From assembly GCA_964460905.1 (NCBI GenBank), contig CAYWRM010000002.1:124001-188000 (forward strand): a stretch of 64,000 bases of DNA, given 5' to 3'. Origin of the DNA: GCA-002708315 sp964460905 (GTDB taxonomy: Bacteria > Bacteroidota > Bacteroidia > Bacteroidales > F082). A model generated the notes under the pieces. That model was not told the origin of the DNA. It made no database searches and worked only from the letters and a program-made list of their open reading frames with translations. How positions within the stretch are numbered: the first letter of the stretch is position 1; each line of letters begins with the position of its first letter. This document shows, piece after piece, positions 38,378-48,724 of the stretch. The translations under genes were made by a program, and so were the position numbers.

Positions 38378-38995
38378 ATGGATGATAAAGTAAAAACAAT
38401 TGTTGAGAATATAACCAAAATGTATCTAGAATATGGGATCAAAGGAGTTACCATGGATGATGTTGCTCATAAGCTATCTATTTCAAAAAAAACACTTTAC
38501 CAGTATTTTAATGATAAAAAAGAACTGGTAATGGCAGTTCTTGAACTTCAAAATAAGAATAGAAATATTGATTTCTCGATATTGGAACAACGTGATACTA
38601 ATGCAATTGAAGAACTATTTTATTATTACAAAATTCAAGTGCAAATGATTAAGAATCATAAACCTGCTTTTGTTTATGATTTAAAGAAATATTACCCCGA
38701 TATTTTTATGCATTTTCAAAAAATTAAACACAAACGAATAATTGATAGTGTTATAGATAATTTGATTAAAGGTAAAAAAGAAGGACTTTACCGTGATGAT
38801 CTTGATGAAAGTGTTATTTCCAGAATTAATCTAATTAGGGTAGAAGGAATTATGAATTCTGATATATTTAGTATTGAAGAACTGGTTTCAACAAATTTAT
38901 TCTCAGAAATATTCAGATATAACCTTTATGGTATTGTTAGTGATAAGGGAAGAGAATTAATTCAACAAAAATTCAATAAAAATTGGAATCAATAA
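38378..38995 (+). CDS. TetR/AcrR family transcriptional regulator
   Basis: 205 residues. The N-terminal helix-turn-helix is GVTMDDVAHKLSISKKTLYQ followed by YFNDKKELV; the ligand-binding helical domain is divergent, as usual. It sits inside the efflux operon between the duct and adaptor genes and probably regulates it. The operator was not located. Confidence 0.92.
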   Translation: MDDKVKTIVENITKMYLEYGIKGVTMDDVAHKLSISKKTLYQYFNDKKELVMAVLELQNKNRNIDFSILEQRDTNAIEELFYYYKIQVQMIKNHKPAFVYDLKKYYPDIFMHFQKIKHKRIIDSVIDNLIKGKKEGLYRDDLDESVISRINLIRVEGIMNSDIFSIEELVSTNLFSEIFRYNLYGIVSDKGRELIQQKFNKNWNQ

Positions 38996-39008
38996 TAAAA
39001 ACAAAAAT

Positions 39009-40136
39009 ATGAATCGTATTATAATTATAATTTTTCTTAGTAGTTTAATAATGTCATGCTCAACGAGTGATAAAGAAACATCTAATGCTGACAATCTAAA
39101 ATATTATAAAGAACAGGTTGGTGTGCTAAATGAAAAAATAGCAGAAATAGAAAATAAAAACAAAAATTTAAAATATACAGGATTAGAGATTCCCGTAAAA
39201 GTTAAATCAATAGAACAACAAACTTTTTCACATAATTTTATTGCTACGGGCGAACTTGAAAGTATAGAGGAAGCATACATTAGCCCGGAAATTGCAGGAC
39301 AGATAATATCTGTTAATGTAACCGAAGGGCAATATGTTAAAAAAGATCAAGTATTGGCTAAGTTAAATACTATTATTATTGAAAACACAATTAGTGAAGT
39401 TAAAACACAATTAAGTCTTGCTAAAATTCTTTTTGAAAAACAAAGCGTTTTGTGGAATAAAAATATTGGATCAGAACAGCAATACTTGCAAGCAGAAAAT
39501 GGCTACGAAAATCTTAAAAACAAGTTAGTTACACTTAATGCTCAATATGATATGGCAATAATAAAATCGCCTATAGATGGAATAATCGAGCAAATATTTC
39601 TTAAAAAGGGAGAATTAGCAAGTCCCGGAATGCAATTTATGCAAATTGTAAATATTGATCAGCTATACGTTACTCTAAAATTGTCAGAGGCTTATCTTTC
39701 GTCAATAAAAAAAGGTGATATTGTTGATATTTCGTTTCCTTCATACCCTGGAATAACTTTTCGTGAACCTGTTTATCGAACTGGTAATGTTATCAGTAAA
39801 CAAAACCGAACATTTGTTGTTCAACTTAAAATTGACAATAATGATGAAAAACTAAAACCAAATTTGCTAACTAATGTTAATATTAATGATTATAATACTG
39901 ATAAGGCGATAGTCATTCCATCTATCATTATAAAAGAAGATATGAAAGGCTCATTTGTTTATGTTATTGGAAAAGATAAAGGAAATGATGTGGCTGTTAA
40001 AAAATATATTAAGACCGGTATATCATATAGAGATAAAACAGAAGTGATAGAAGGGCTAGTTGCTGGAGATGTGATAATTACCGATGGTTATAATAATGTA
40101 TCCAATGGTTCGGTAGTACTAATAGTAGATTTATAA
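39009..40136 (+). CDS. Efflux RND periplasmic adaptor (membrane fusion lipoprotein)
   Basis: 375 residues. Lipoprotein signal with lipobox LIMSC (Cys17), a short coiled coil (about 30-50), the barrel-sandwich hybrid (ISPEIAGQIISVNVTEGQYV, then SPIDGIIEQIFLKKGELASP), a beta-barrel domain and a membrane-proximal domain (VIEGLVAGDVIITDGYNNV). It links the RND pump to the TolC-type duct. Gaps to its neighbours are 13 and 12 bases. Confidence 0.93.
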   Translation: MNRIIIIIFLSSLIMSCSTSDKETSNADNLKYYKEQVGVLNEKIAEIENKNKNLKYTGLEIPVKVKSIEQQTFSHNFIATGELESIEEAYISPEIAGQIISVNVTEGQYVKKDQVLAKLNTIIIENTISEVKTQLSLAKILFEKQSVLWNKNIGSEQQYLQAENGYENLKNKLVTLNAQYDMAIIKSPIDGIIEQIFLKKGELASPGMQFMQIVNIDQLYVTLKLSEAYLSSIKKGDIVDISFPSYPGITFREPVYRTGNVISKQNRTFVVQLKIDNNDEKLKPNLLTNVNINDYNTDKAIVIPSIIIKEDMKGSFVYVIGKDKGNDVAVKKYIKTGISYRDKTEVIEGLVAGDVIITDGYNNVSNGSVVLIVDL

Positions 40137-40148
40137 GAAAGTTCGAAT

Positions 40149-43100
40149 ATGAGTAAAACAGATAATAATATACCTGATAAAGTAGTTAGAAATTTCTGGC
40201 TTTCCACCTGGGCCCTTAATAATAAAAATACTGTATATTTAATAACAGTTGTTACAATATTTTTTGGATTCTATTCGTACATTTCTCTACCAAAGGAACT
40301 CTTCCCGGAAATAAATATACCAACAATAATGGTACAAACCGTTTACCCGGGAAACCCTCCTGTTGACATTGAAAATCTAATTACACGACCTCTTGAAAAG
40401 GAAATTGAATCGGTAAAGGGAATACATGATATGACTTCGGTTTCTACTCAGGATGCATCAAGTATATTTGTTGAGTTTCGTACAGATGTAGATATTAAAG
40501 TTGCGCTTCAGGATGTTAAAGATGCTGTTGACAAAGCTAAAAGTGAGCTTCCCGATGATCTTCCTTTTGATCCATTAGTTGAGGATATAGACTTTTCTGA
40601 ATTTCCGGTTATAAATGTTAATTTATCAGGAGAATTTAGTGTTAATGAGCTTAAGGATTTTGGTGAAGAACTAAAGGATGAATTTGAAGTTATTTCTGAA
40701 GTGTCGAAAGTAAATCTTACGGGAATAACTGAAAAAGAAGTTAAAATAATCCTCGATCCTTTTCGCATGAGCATACTACAAGTTAGCTTTACGGATATTG
40801 AAAATGCTGTAAAGGCTGAAAATGTTTCTTTGTCAGGGGGTGATATGCGATTAGGCGATATTAAGCGTACTATTCGTGTTATAGGGGAGTTTGACGATCC
40901 TGCCGAAATTAACAATATAATTGTAAAAAGTGAAAAAGGTAATATTGTTTATTTAAGAGATGTTGGTTATATTGATTATGGTTTTAAAGATCGTGATAGT
41001 TATGCCTACCTAAACAGTCAGCCGGTAGTTTCATTACAGGTTGTTAAAAAAAGTGGTGAAAATCTATTGTCAACTATTTCACAGGTTATGGAAATTCTTG
41101 ATGAAGCTAAACTTAAAGGGCAAATTCCTGAAGATTTGATTGTTACAATAACTAATGATCAATCAGATATGGTTAAAATGCAGTTGAGTAATCTTGAAAA
41201 CAGCATTATTATGGGAATAATATTTGTTGTAATAGTATTATTCCTGTTTCTTGGTACAAGAAACTCATTGTTTGTCGGGTTAGCAATTCCAATGTCTATG
41301 TTCCTTTCATTTATGATAATGGGAATGATGGATTATAGAATTAATATGATTGTGCTTTTTTCGTTGATACTAGCACTAGGTATGTTAGTTGATAATGCCA
41401 TTGTTGTTACCGAAAACATCTATAGATTTGTACATAGGGGATATCCTGTTTTGGAAGCAGCTAAACAAGCTACAGGCGAGGTGGCAATGCCTATTATTTC
41501 ATCAACAGCAACAACACTCGCAGCATTTTTTCCTTTGCTGTTTTGGAAAAGTATTATGGGTGAATTCATGTCGTATATGCCATTAACTTTAATCATTGTT
41601 CTTGCATCGTCACTATTTGTTGCTCTTGTTATAATACCTGTTGTTTTTACCGACTTATATAAAAAAGGAGCCAATGTGAGCTTGCCCAAGTTAAAAAAGA
41701 GTATTATAATAATGGGAGCGCTTGTAATTTTGGCAATGATATTTTATTTCTTTAAAATTAATTGGGCAGGTACATTATCGTTATTATTTGCTTTTATTGG
41801 ATTATTAAATCTACTTTTCCTTTCTCGGTTAGCAATGTGGTTTCAAAAAGTAGCTTTGGTTTGGCTCGAAAGTACTTATACCAGGTTTATCGAATTTGCT
41901 TTAACAGGGAAAACGCCATTGTTTTTATTGATTGGAACAATTGTATTAATGATACTTACTATTCAATTTTATTTTGGAGGAAATCCAAAAGTTGAATTTT
42001 TTCCATCTGCCGATCCTAAGCTAATAAATGTTTTAGCAGAAATGCCAATTAGCACTGATATTGAAATTAGTGATTCTGTAATGCGTGTTTTTGAAGAAAA
42101 AGTTTTTGAAGTATTAGAACCTGATATGGATATTGTAGAATCAGTATTGACAGTTACAGGGAAAGGTGCAGTAGGTCAAAATGAAGGATTTACAGGAAGG
42201 GGTGGAATGCCTAATAAGGGATTGATAACCATTAATTTTATAGACTTTAAAGATCGTGGTGGAATAAGTACTGCAAAAATTCTTGAACGACTTTCGGATG
42301 CTATGGTGGGTTTATATCCTGGAATAACTCTATCTATAGAAAAGCAAAGAGAGGGTCCCCCAACTGGCAAACCAATTAACCTTGAGGTTAGCGGTGCCGA
42401 TTTTGATGAATTGTTGGTGCTTACTGATGATATAAGAGCTGAGATTAATAAAGCTAATATTCCGGGTATCGAAAGTTTAAAAATTGATCTTGATGTAGAT
42501 AAACCTGAATTGCTTATAAATATCGATCGTGAAAAAGCAAGACGTTACGGCCTTTCAACAGGACAAGTTGGTGATGCTATTCGCACATCCTTGTTTGGTA
42601 AAGAAATATCCGACTTTAAAGATGGTGAGGATGAGTACAAAATTGTTATGAGGCTTGATGATAAGTATAGATATAATATTTCAGATGTAATTAATCAGCG
42701 AATTACTTTCCGAAGCCAGTCATCAGGTAAAATTGTACAAGTTCCTATTTCTGTTGTAGCCGATTTTAAATATAGTTCAACGTATGGAGCCATAACCCGA
42801 AAAGATCGTAATAGACTTATAACAATAAATTCAAATGTACATGAAGGATATAATGCTAACGAAATAAATACAGAGCTTAAAAAAATCATGGCTGATTATT
42901 CAATGCCTGCAGGGAATAAATATAAATTTACCGGTGAACAGGAAGAGCAAGATGAATCAATGGCGTTTTTATCTAAGGCATTGTTAATTGCATTGGCATT
43001 AATAATGATTATTTTGGTATATCAGTTTAACTCATTTGTAAAACCGGCAATCATTATGTTTAGCGTTGTTATGAGCACTATTGGAGTATTTGGTGGTTTG

Positions 43101-43577
43101 GCAACATTTAAAATGGATTTTGTTGTGATAATGACAGGTGTAGGAATTGTTTCACTTGCAGGCGTTGTTGTAAATAATGCTATTGTGTTAATTGATTATA
43201 TCGGACTTCTCAAAAAGAGAAAGAAACAAGAATTAGGATTTGCCGATGACGAATTTATGCCCGCTGACATGGCAAAGAAGTGTATTGTAGAGGCAGGCAA
43301 AACACGCTTGCGACCGGTATTGTTAACCGCAATTACTACAGTACTTGGCCTTATGCCATTGGCAACAGGATTGAATATTGATTTTATCTCATTTTTTAAC
43401 ACATTTAACCCTGATATATATTTTGGTGGTGACAATGCTGTTTTCTGGGGGCCAATGAGCTGGACAGTGATATTTGGTTTGAGCTTTGCAACTTTCCTTA
43501 CTCTTATTATTGTTCCATCATTATATCATGTGCTTTATAGTGCAAGGGTTAGTATGTCGAAGTGGGGTAGGAAATGA
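40149..43577 (+). CDS. RND efflux transporter permease (AcrB/HAE1-like)
   Basis: 1142 residues with twelve expected membrane helices and two large periplasmic loops. It has the two DN/NN motifs (GMLVDNAIVVTENI in helix 4 and VVVNNAIVLIDYIG in helix 10) and KTRLRPVLLTAITTVLGLMP. The second proton-relay position reads NN, where classical pumps have D-N in helix 4 only, so this is normal. It exports drugs, lipids or other amphiphiles; the substrate is unknown. Its stop overlaps the next gene by 4 bases. Confidence 0.95.
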   Translation: MSKTDNNIPDKVVRNFWLSTWALNNKNTVYLITVVTIFFGFYSYISLPKELFPEINIPTIMVQTVYPGNPPVDIENLITRPLEKEIESVKGIHDMTSVSTQDASSIFVEFRTDVDIKVALQDVKDAVDKAKSELPDDLPFDPLVEDIDFSEFPVINVNLSGEFSVNELKDFGEELKDEFEVISEVSKVNLTGITEKEVKIILDPFRMSILQVSFTDIENAVKAENVSLSGGDMRLGDIKRTIRVIGEFDDPAEINNIIVKSEKGNIVYLRDVGYIDYGFKDRDSYAYLNSQPVVSLQVVKKSGENLLSTISQVMEILDEAKLKGQIPEDLIVTITNDQSDMVKMQLSNLENSIIMGIIFVVIVLFLFLGTRNSLFVGLAIPMSMFLSFMIMGMMDYRINMIVLFSLILALGMLVDNAIVVTENIYRFVHRGYPVLEAAKQATGEVAMPIISSTATTLAAFFPLLFWKSIMGEFMSYMPLTLIIVLASSLFVALVIIPVVFTDLYKKGANVSLPKLKKSIIIMGALVILAMIFYFFKINWAGTLSLLFAFIGLLNLLFLSRLAMWFQKVALVWLESTYTRFIEFALTGKTPLFLLIGTIVLMILTIQFYFGGNPKVEFFPSADPKLINVLAEMPISTDIEISDSVMRVFEEKVFEVLEPDMDIVESVLTVTGKGAVGQNEGFTGRGGMPNKGLITINFIDFKDRGGISTAKILERLSDAMVGLYPGITLSIEKQREGPPTGKPINLEVSGADFDELLVLTDDIRAEINKANIPGIESLKIDLDVDKPELLINIDREKARRYGLSTGQVGDAIRTSLFGKEISDFKDGEDEYKIVMRLDDKYRYNISDVINQRITFRSQSSGKIVQVPISVVADFKYSSTYGAITRKDRNRLITINSNVHEGYNANEINTELKKIMADYSMPAGNKYKFTGEQEEQDESMAFLSKALLIALALIMIILVYQFNSFVKPAIIMFSVVMSTIGVFGGLATFKMDFVVIMTGVGIVSLAGVVVNNAIVLIDYIGLLKKRKKQELGFADDEFMPADMAKKCIVEAGKTRLRPVLLTAITTVLGLMPLATGLNIDFISFFNTFNPDIYFGGDNAVFWGPMSWTVIFGLSFATFLTLIIVPSLYHVLYSARVSMSKWGRK

Positions 43578-44149
43578 GCAGACAATACATAGAAGATACA
43601 GTTTTTAAAGGTGATTATTTTACTGTAAGAGAACAACTTGCTGATGAATACGAAAGTTGCACTTTTATAAGCTGTATCTTCTCCAATGCAGATTTATCAG
43701 GCATATATTTTACTGATTGTACATTTGAGAGTTGTGATTTTAGTATGGCGAAATTGAAAAGCACAGCCTTTAGGGATGTGATATTCAAAAACTGCAAACT
43801 ATTGGGATTGCATTTTGATGATTGCAATATATTTTTACTCTCGTTTTACTTTGAAGATTGTATTCTAAATTTTTCGTCATACTACAAGTTGAAGCTAAAG
43901 AATATTCATTTCAAAAATTGCAAACTGGAAGAAGTTGAATTTGTGGAAGCTGATTTGACAAATTCAGTATTTACTAACTGTGATTTAGCTGGAACAGTAT
44001 TTGAAAATACAATACTGGTAAAAGCGGATTTTCGAACCTCATATAACTATTCAATTAATCCGGAAACTAACAAAATCAAAAAAGCAAAGTTTTCTATTCT
44101 GGGTGTTGCCGGGTTGCTTGATAGGTATGATATTGTGGTGGAAGGCTAA
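43574..44149 (+). CDS. Pentapeptide-repeat protein coupled to the RND pump
   Basis: 191 residues. Residues 25-160 are repeats of the type A/C-(D/N)-(L/F)-x-x with many Cys and Phe (CTFISCIFSNADLSGIYFTD, FTNCDLAGTVFENTILVKAD), expected to fold as a right-handed quadrilateral helix. Its start overlaps the pump stop (ATGA), so translation is coupled. Some pentapeptide proteins (Qnr, MfpA) mimic DNA and protect gyrase. This one is shorter than Qnr and the link is only suggestive. Confidence 0.88.
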   Translation: MSRQYIEDTVFKGDYFTVREQLADEYESCTFISCIFSNADLSGIYFTDCTFESCDFSMAKLKSTAFRDVIFKNCKLLGLHFDDCNIFLLSFYFEDCILNFSSYYKLKLKNIHFKNCKLEEVEFVEADLTNSVFTNCDLAGTVFENTILVKADFRTSYNYSINPETNKIKKAKFSILGVAGLLDRYDIVVEG

Positions 44150-44287
44150 ATTTGTTTACTAAGAACCTGACATTTTTAAGGCTTTCGAAATGCTTTTTTG
44201 TTTGTTTGGCTACCTAAAACACAAATAAAGGTAAATTTGTATTTTATAGTGAACAAAATGGATTTTTTTACCCCATCCAATTTTAAC

Positions 44288-44295
44288 TATTTTTG
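44288..44295 (+). promoter_or_regulatory. -7 box of dut
   Basis: TATTTTTG, 47 bases before the dut ATG; fits TAnnTTTG and is identical to the efflux operon box. Confidence 0.4.
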
Positions 44296-44342
44296 CACAC
44301 TGAAATAAAAATCTGAATAATAAACTTATAACACTTTTCTTG

Positions 44343-44774
44343 ATGAATGTATGTATTGTAAATAAGTCAAAACACTCTTTACCTAAATATGAAACAATTG
44401 CATCAGCAGGAATGGATTTGAGGGCAAATATTGAAAAGGCTGTTGAGTTGTTACCACTTGAGAGGGCATTATTACCTACTGGTCTTTTTATTGAATTACC
44501 TGTTGGATATGAAGCACAGGTAAGGCCTCGCAGTGGATTAGCTGCTAAACATGGTATTACAGTATTAAATACTCCGGGTACTATCGATGCCGATTACAGA
44601 GGTGAAATAAAAGTTATATTGGTTAACTTATCTAATACTGCATTTAAAATTTTAGATGGTGAACGAATCGCACAGTTGGTAATTTCAAGTCATGTACAAG
44701 CTCAATGGGAACAAGTTGAGGTGTTGTCTGAAACAGAAAGAGGTGCTGGTGGATTTGGCCATACAGGGAAGTAA
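44343..44774 (+). CDS. dut: dUTP diphosphatase
   Basis: Hydrolyses dUTP to dUMP, keeping uracil out of DNA. 143 residues from ATG 44343; a TTG one codon earlier is less likely. The five family motifs are all present: AGMDLRA, RPRSGLA, NTPGTIDADYRGEI, GERIAQLVI, and ERGAGGFGHTGK. First of a group (dut, TPR, DUF4292, EnvC-like) that is often kept together in Bacteroidota. Confidence 0.97.
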   Translation: MNVCIVNKSKHSLPKYETIASAGMDLRANIEKAVELLPLERALLPTGLFIELPVGYEAQVRPRSGLAAKHGITVLNTPGTIDADYRGEIKVILVNLSNTAFKILDGERIAQLVISSHVQAQWEQVEVLSETERGAGGFGHTGK

Positions 44775-44895
44775 ATAAATGTTGTCAGGTTATCAGGATG
44801 TCAGGTTTCCCAACATCTCATATCAATGACAACTTGTATTACCAGTAGGCAGGCAACGATAACATTGACAACAATAATAACTAATAAGAATCTTA

Positions 44896-46629
44896 ATGAA
44901 ATTTTACACAACTATAACCCTAATACTGATTGCACTTTTATTATCTTTTTCGGCAACTTCTCAGAATAACAAAGGGAAAAGAAAACAAAAACAGAAGGAA
45001 CTTACTGAGAAACAGAGATACGATGAAGCCAATATATTTGCTAAAGGATTAATAGCAAAAGAAACGGGTAATCTTCAGGAAGCACTCGACTTGTTTGTGA
45101 AAGCGTTAGAAATTAATCCTGATGATGCAGCTGCTAATTATGAAACTGCACGTGTGCTAACAGCATTAGGAAGAAGCGATGAAGCACTTGAAGCTGCAAC
45201 TAAGGCAATTAAAACAGACCCCGCTAACATCTGGTACAAAGCATATTATGCAAAAATTGCAAGAATTAATGAGAATTATGATGATTATGTACATGCATAT
45301 GAAGAATTGGTTGAAGGAAACCCTTATAACTTAAATTTTCTTTATGAACTTGCCTTTGCATATCAATTTACCGGAGACTATAAGAATGCCATTGGAGCTT
45401 TTGATAAGTTAGAGGAAATGGTGGGGGTTAACGAACGGATGACAATTCAAAAAGTAGATTTTCACACTAAACTGGGTAACCCTGATGATGGAGTGGTAGA
45501 ATATGAAAAACTAATTGCAACTAATCCGGATGATTCAAGATATTATGCTTTGATGGCTGAATATTGCTCAAAAAATAATCTTGGTGACAAAGCTGTTTGG
45601 GCATATGAAAAAATAGTTGAGATAAACCCTGATGATCCATATGTTCATATTTCACTTGCTGATTATTATGATAAAATTGGTGAAGAAGATAAATCATATA
45701 ATGAATTAAAGATTGGATTGGCAAATCCCACTTTAGACCTCACTACGAAAATTAATTTATTAGTAGGTTATTATCGTGGAGAGTTAGCAGAAGAACAAAA
45801 AAAGCAAGCATTGGAATTGTCGGAGATATTATTGAAGGTTCACGAAGGAGACCCCATGGCTAATACCTTTTATGCATCTATGCTTTATGAAAATGGTGAA
45901 TATGAAATTGCCAGACCTCTTTTTAGAGAAATTGTAAATGCAGAAAATGCAACTTACGTAACATGGGAGCAACTACTTTTTTGCGATTTATACCTTGAGG
46001 ACTATCAAAAGCTTGCCGATGACTCGGAGGAATGTATTGATTATTTTCCAGTTTATCCATTACCATACTTTTTTGCCGGAGTTGGAAATCATCAAATTAA
46101 AGATTTTGTAAAAGCAAAGGCTTTTCTTGAATCAGGTAAAGAGTTTGTTGTAAATAATAATGCTCTTCTTGAACAGTTTTACTCAACATTAGGTGAAACT
46201 TATAATGAATTAGAAAACTATAAGGCTTCTTATTTAGCGTACGACAAAGTGCTAATGCTAAATCCCCTTAATTCAATTGTATTAAATAATTATGCATATT
46301 ATTTATCACTTAGAGACGAAAACCTGGAAAAAGCAAAACAGATGGCTGAAAAGTCAGTTGAAGTAGATCCATATAATAATAATAATTTGGATACATATGC
46401 CTGGGTATTATATAAATTAGCAGATTATAAAAATGCACTTGAGTGGATTGAAAAAGCCTATAATAACGGAGGTGGTTCAAGTGGTGTAGTACTTGAGCAC
46501 TATGGTGATATTCTATTTAAATTAGGTAAAAAGGAAGATGCTCTGGATTATTGGAAGCAAGCTTATGAGAAAAAAGATTTCTCAGAATTTCTTGAGAAAA
46601 AAATAAAAGACAAAAAGCTATATGAATAA
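44896..46629 (+). CDS. Exported TPR-repeat protein
   Basis: 577 residues with a signal peptide (ITLILIALLLSFSATSQ) and a basic segment (NKGKRKQKQKELTEKQR). About ten or more tetratricopeptide repeats run through the protein (LQEALDLFVKALEINPDDAA; LEKAKQMAEKSVEVDPYNNN). Likely a periplasmic or outer-membrane scaffold. Its last 8 bases overlap the DUF4292 gene, so the two are coupled. Confidence 0.88.
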   Translation: MKFYTTITLILIALLLSFSATSQNNKGKRKQKQKELTEKQRYDEANIFAKGLIAKETGNLQEALDLFVKALEINPDDAAANYETARVLTALGRSDEALEAATKAIKTDPANIWYKAYYAKIARINENYDDYVHAYEELVEGNPYNLNFLYELAFAYQFTGDYKNAIGAFDKLEEMVGVNERMTIQKVDFHTKLGNPDDGVVEYEKLIATNPDDSRYYALMAEYCSKNNLGDKAVWAYEKIVEINPDDPYVHISLADYYDKIGEEDKSYNELKIGLANPTLDLTTKINLLVGYYRGELAEEQKKQALELSEILLKVHEGDPMANTFYASMLYENGEYEIARPLFREIVNAENATYVTWEQLLFCDLYLEDYQKLADDSEECIDYFPVYPLPYFFAGVGNHQIKDFVKAKAFLESGKEFVVNNNALLEQFYSTLGETYNELENYKASYLAYDKVLMLNPLNSIVLNNYAYYLSLRDENLEKAKQMAEKSVEVDPYNNNNLDTYAWVLYKLADYKNALEWIEKAYNNGGGSSGVVLEHYGDILFKLGKKEDALDYWKQAYEKKDFSEFLEKKIKDKKLYE

Positions 46630-47452
46630 TCATACTAATAAAATACTGCTTTTGTTTTTATTCGTTGGTATCTTAATTTTGGGATCATCCTGTAAATCAA
46701 AAAAGCATGTCCTTAAAACCTCAATTAAAGAGTATGGCTTTTCATATTTATATGCACGTTTGCTTGATAACCAGGTCGATTTCAATAGCTTAAGCGCGAA
46801 ATTTACAATGGTTTATGTAGACGAAAAAAGCAAAACGAATTTGCGTGGTCAACTCCGAATCAAAAATGATAGTTTGATATGGATGTCGATTACACCTGCA
46901 CTTGGAATTGAAGCTGCAAGATTAATGCTAACTAATGACTCAATTAAATTTATAAATAGATTAAATAAAACATATTTTTCAGGTAGATATGAACTTATCG
47001 ATAGTGTATTAAATACAACGATTGATTATTCTTTGTTACAATCAATGTTTGTTGGAAATGACCTGGCTCAATATGATATAAATAAATTTAGGTCGAGTGT
47101 TGATAATGGATTGTACAGAATGACTATTCGTGAGCGAAAAAAGATAAGAAAATATATTAAAAGAGGAGAGATTGATACAAGAGTATTGGTACAACAAATT
47201 TGGCTTGAGCCTGAAACATTTCGTATTGCACGAATTGACGTAAAAGAGCGGGGGGAAAATGAAAACAAGAAATTGCAGGTTTATTATAGCGACTATATTG
47301 ATGTTGATGGCCAATTATTTCCTTCAAAAGTACGTGTTGATATAACTTCTAATAAATCAATTCTTATTAACGTTAGTTTTAGCAAAGTAATAATAAACTC
47401 TCCATTGAGTTTTCCATTTAAGATCCCGAAGAAGTATGAGAACATGTTTTAA
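46622..47452 (+). CDS. DUF4292 lipoprotein
   Basis: 276 residues. Signal peptide with lipobox LGSSC (Cys24), then a LolA/LolB-like beta-rich domain (LSAKFTMVYVDEKSKTNLRG, IKNDSLIWMSITPALGIEAA) typical of DUF4292. The family is thought to act in lipoprotein or outer-membrane assembly, but the role is not proven. Coupled to the TPR gene upstream and 18 bases before the EnvC-like gene. Confidence 0.85.
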   Translation: MNNHTNKILLLFLFVGILILGSSCKSKKHVLKTSIKEYGFSYLYARLLDNQVDFNSLSAKFTMVYVDEKSKTNLRGQLRIKNDSLIWMSITPALGIEAARLMLTNDSIKFINRLNKTYFSGRYELIDSVLNTTIDYSLLQSMFVGNDLAQYDINKFRSSVDNGLYRMTIRERKKIRKYIKRGEIDTRVLVQQIWLEPETFRIARIDVKERGENENKKLQVYYSDYIDVDGQLFPSKVRVDITSNKSILINVSFSKVIINSPLSFPFKIPKKYENMF

Positions 47453-47470
47453 TCAATATGACATAAAAGT

Positions 47471-48670
47471 ATGATTGGAAAATATTTTTCCATATTGACG
47501 ATTGTGTTGATTTTCAGTTTATCGATTCTTGCTCAAGAAAGCCAGAAGCAACTTGAAGTAAAAAGAAAAAAACTGGAGAATGAAATTGCTTTTACTAATA
47601 AGCTGCTGAGTGAAACACAATCAAGTAAAGATGCTACATTAAACCAACTAAGGTTATTAACTGTTAAAGTAAATAAGCGCACAGATTTAGTAGCTACGTT
47701 AAAAAGCGCGATATATCAGCTAAGCAACAAAATTAATCAAACAGAATCGTCTCTTTTTAAACTTGAGGAAGAACTTAGTGATTTAAAACAAAAATATGCT
47801 GCAATTGCATGGCATGCATATAAATACAGATCGGCATATAACAAACTTGTTTTTCTTTTCTCAGCGAATGATTTAAATCAGTCATATCAACGTATGCGGT
47901 ATCTTGATCAGATAAGCAGTTATATTAGAAAAGAAGCTATCCGTATTAAGGAAGTTGAGGAGGAGAGGAGCAATGTTCTGGTTACGCTAAAAAAAGAAAA
48001 GTCGAATAAAAAGAACTTACTAGAAACAGAGCAAGTTGAGGTGTTTAATTTAGAACAGGAGCAGTCAATAAAAACCCGATTAAAAACTGATCTTCAGTCC
48101 AAGGAAAAGCAATTAAGAAGTTCTATTAAAAATAAAAAAAAGCTGGCAAAAAAGCTCTCACGGCAAATCCAAAAAATTATCGCTGCTGAAATAGCTCCCA
48201 AAAAAGATATTAAAACAGGACGAACATATGAGCTAACGCCTTCTGAGAAAAAATTAACAACATCGTTTGTATCCAGTAAAGGGAAATTACCATGGCCCAC
48301 TGAAAGAGGTGTGATTTCAGAAACTTACGGAGTACATGTACATCCTGTACTAAAAAAGGTTAAAACCAAGAATAATGGTATTAATATACTAACTGAAAAA
48401 AATAGTAATGCAAGAGCAGTTTTTAGTGGGAAGGTAGTTAGTATTACAAGAATATCAAATACTAACCTTGCTATTATTATTAAGCATGGCGAATTTTTTT
48501 CTGTTTATTCAAATCTTGATAAAGTAAATGTTAGCAAAGGTGATGAGGTTGGTATAAAACAAGTGATTGGTAAAATTCATACTAACTTAAAAGGAAAGAC
48601 AGAATTACATTTTGAAATTTGGAAGGGTATTTCAAAGCAAAATCCTGCATATTGGGTAGCGAAAAAATAA
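47471..48670 (+). CDS. EnvC-like coiled-coil protein with degenerate LytM (M23) domain
   Basis: 399 residues: a signal peptide (ILTIVLIFSLSILAQ), long coiled coils (about 25-255), and a C-terminal M23-type domain (about 275-399). The first zinc motif, usually H-x3-D in HxGxD, reads NNGINI, and the last H-x-H reads ELHFEI, so the zinc site is broken. As for E. coli EnvC, it is therefore probably an activator of amidases in cell separation, not an enzyme. Last gene of the dut group. Confidence 0.85.
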   Translation: MIGKYFSILTIVLIFSLSILAQESQKQLEVKRKKLENEIAFTNKLLSETQSSKDATLNQLRLLTVKVNKRTDLVATLKSAIYQLSNKINQTESSLFKLEEELSDLKQKYAAIAWHAYKYRSAYNKLVFLFSANDLNQSYQRMRYLDQISSYIRKEAIRIKEVEEERSNVLVTLKKEKSNKKNLLETEQVEVFNLEQEQSIKTRLKTDLQSKEKQLRSSIKNKKKLAKKLSRQIQKIIAAEIAPKKDIKTGRTYELTPSEKKLTTSFVSSKGKLPWPTERGVISETYGVHVHPVLKKVKTKNNGINILTEKNSNARAVFSGKVVSITRISNTNLAIIIKHGEFFSVYSNLDKVNVSKGDEVGIKQVIGKIHTNLKGKTELHFEIWKGISKQNPAYWVAKK

Positions 48671-48724
48671 GTTACAAAAGTTGAATATTATAAGATATAT
48701 GTGATATGTGGAACAATCGAGCCA

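Noticed and set aside
43574..44149. A true Qnr quinolone-resistance protein
   Set aside because: It is shorter than Qnr, and I cannot show the loops or dimer end of that family; left as a pentapeptide-repeat protein.
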